Origin: Steroidobacteraceae bacterium
Lineage (GTDB): Bacteria; Pseudomonadota; Gammaproteobacteria; Steroidobacterales; Steroidobacteraceae
Length of the DNA: 7,788 nucleotides
Direction of reading: 5' to 3'
Assembly: GCA_025927665.1 (NCBI GenBank)
Contig: JAICKZ010000154.1
Span: forward strand, 1 to 7,788
In this document: positions 6,878 through 7,788 of the stretch, one piece after another
How the letters are laid out: the number at the start of each line of letters is the position of its first letter
How positions within the stretch are numbered: the stretch's first letter is position 1
Notes under the pieces: generated by a model
Seen by the model: the letters and a program-made list of their open reading frames with translations, nothing else
Database searches by the model: none
Told to the model about the DNA's origin: nothing
Made by a program: the position numbers and the translations under genes

Positions 6878-7459
6878 ATGGTCATCAGTAAAGAAGAAGC
6901 CGCTCAGGCATTAAACGACATCAATAGCGCCAATAAACGTACTACCAACATGCAGCATTACCGACATCTGGCGCCGCACCTGATCTTATGGGGATTTATT
7001 TGGTTGATCGCCAATACGGTAACGGAACTTTGGCCTGCCAACTCCGCCGCGATCTGGAATGGATTGTCCTGGTCAGGCGTTGTTACTTCCATGTGGATTG
7101 GTTTTCGCAGCAAGCATCGATCCCACCCTTTCGCTGCGACCTCTGCGGAAGCTCACGGTGAGCGTGGCTTCCGCATTCTTTTAACCATGCTGACCATTTT
7201 GGGATTTTTCGTTGCTACTTTTTTCATTCTGCCAAAAATGGATATGAAACAAGCTAATGCCTACATTTCCATGTTCTGGGGTGCTTATTACATGATTGTG
7301 GGTATCTGGGCTGGCGCGCGCATGCTTGTCGTCGGCGTATTGACGGTCGTATCGATTTTGTTTGCCTTCTTCGTTATTCCTCAGCATTACTTCTTATGGA
7401 TGGGTTTGATGACGGGCAGTTTATTGATTCTGGGTGGCGTATGGTTGCGCAAGGTGTAA
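6878..7459 (+). CDS. Six-helix integral membrane protein of unknown function
   Basis: The product is a 193-residue inner-membrane protein with no recognised enzyme motif. After a charged, soluble N-terminal stretch of about 30 residues (ISKEEAAQALNDINSANKR) come six hydrophobic segments, near residues 34-51, 58-77, 98-118, 129-147, 149-167 and 171-190. No signal peptide precedes them. The segment YRHLAPHLILWGFIWLIAN resembles, from memory, uncharacterised proteobacterial membrane proteins encoded beside small winged-helix regulators. The ATG at 6878 is preferred because GAGAGA lies five bases before it and the leader from the predicted promoter fits; a TTG at 6860, adding six residues, is possible but lies too near the operator. 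The stop is 2 bp before the regulator gene, and that gene's ribosome-binding site lies inside the last codons here, so the two are co-expressed. It may respond to the same signal as the regulator, but no function can be assigned. Confidence 0.85.
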   Translation: MVISKEEAAQALNDINSANKRTTNMQHYRHLAPHLILWGFIWLIANTVTELWPANSAAIWNGLSWSGVVTSMWIGFRSKHRSHPFAATSAEAHGERGFRILLTMLTILGFFVATFFILPKMDMKQANAYISMFWGAYYMIVGIWAGARMLVVGVLTVVSILFAFFVIPQHYFLWMGLMTGSLLILGGVWLRKV

Positions 7460-7461
7460 CC

Positions 7462-7773
7462 ATGGGCAATGCAATCAGTGTTCCGGATGAAGTTATTCAT
7501 CAATCCATTCGCTTGAAAATCATGGCATCACTCAATGCGGTTCATGGTACTCAGGGCTTGGATTTTGTAGAACTGAAAAAACTTGTCAGTACCACTGATG
7601 GCAATCTGGGTTCGCATTTGGTGACGTTGGAAAAAGCCGGTTATATCAATATCGATAAACAATTTGTCGATAAAAAGCCGCGTTCACGCGTCAGTATTAC
7701 ACGCTCGGGACGGCATGCTTTTGCACAACATGTTCAATTTTTGCGTGACATTCTTGAGACACCTCAGACCTGA
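7462..7773 (+). CDS. Small winged-helix transcriptional regulator (HTH_34-like, MarR/ArsR superfamily)
   Basis: This 103-residue cytosolic protein is almost entirely one winged-helix domain. An N-terminal helix (VIHQSIRLKIMASLNA, 11-26) is followed by DFVELKKLV and the recognition region TTDGNLGSHLVTLEKAGYI (44-62), then a wing with KPRSRVSITRSGRHAF (72-87) and a final helix probably used for dimerisation. The order and motifs fit the winged-helix DNA-binding family Pfam calls HTH_34. No ligand-binding domain or metal-binding cysteine is present. The ATG at 7462 is chosen over in-frame upstream starts because AAGG (7451-7454) precedes it at good spacing and the family begins with this IHQSIRLKIM helix. 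It is the second gene of the operon and the natural candidate to bind the ACTCTGT operator at 6827-6853. Confidence 0.9.
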   Translation: MGNAISVPDEVIHQSIRLKIMASLNAVHGTQGLDFVELKKLVSTTDGNLGSHLVTLEKAGYINIDKQFVDKKPRSRVSITRSGRHAFAQHVQFLRDILETPQT

Positions 7774-7788
7774 ATATAGATGGTTTCA

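Noticed and set aside
7396..7461. Longer N-terminus for the winged-helix protein starting at 7396
   Set aside because: The extra 22 residues overlap the membrane protein gene in another frame and do not resemble the family; the ATG at 7462 has a well-placed AAGG.

Overview
The window looks like chromosomal DNA from a proteobacterium, most likely a gammaproteobacterium of middling GC content outside the Enterobacterales. The grounds are the gene content and layout. A full-length B12-dependent methionine synthase follows metF directly, and both follow an ArsR-type regulator fused to a methyltransferase domain, an arrangement typical of Proteobacteria. There are also GTAG-headed REP-like hairpins. 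The exact genus cannot be read from the sequence.

Layout. Positions 1-483 hold a decayed IS110-family transposase: a short N-terminal piece joined to the C-terminal piece, with the middle missing and frames broken. Positions 484-1115 carry no gene. They hold a degenerate inverted pair of a dispersed 'CTGGATTCCCGC...GGGAATGACG' type repeat and three REP-like hairpins, the last about 60 bp beyond the 3' end of metH. Positions 1116-6687 are a three-gene minus-strand operon: arsR-methyltransferase fusion (SahR-like), metF, metH. The metF stop and metH start overlap as ATGA. Positions 6688-6877 are a divergent, AT-rich control region. Positions 6878-7773 are a plus-strand pair: a six-helix membrane protein of unknown function and a small winged-helix regulator, separated by only 2 bp.

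How the genes work together. MetF makes 5-methyltetrahydrofolate and MetH uses it to remethylate homocysteine to methionine, so the two enzymes form consecutive steps of the methyl cycle. The fused regulator has an intact ArsR winged helix and an intact SAM/SAH-binding fold. By analogy with SahR-type regulators it probably senses S-adenosylhomocysteine and tunes the operon. The divergent pair has its own promoter, with a TTGACA -35 box followed at once by three alternating ACTCTGT/ACAGAGT half-sites that include a perfect 20-bp palindrome. The simplest reading is that the small winged-helix protein represses its own operon there.

The core genes are ordinary. The parts that merit a second look are the three-half-site operator with its uncharacterised membrane protein/regulator module, the lead position of the fused regulator, and the cluster of REP-like hairpins beside the IS remnant.
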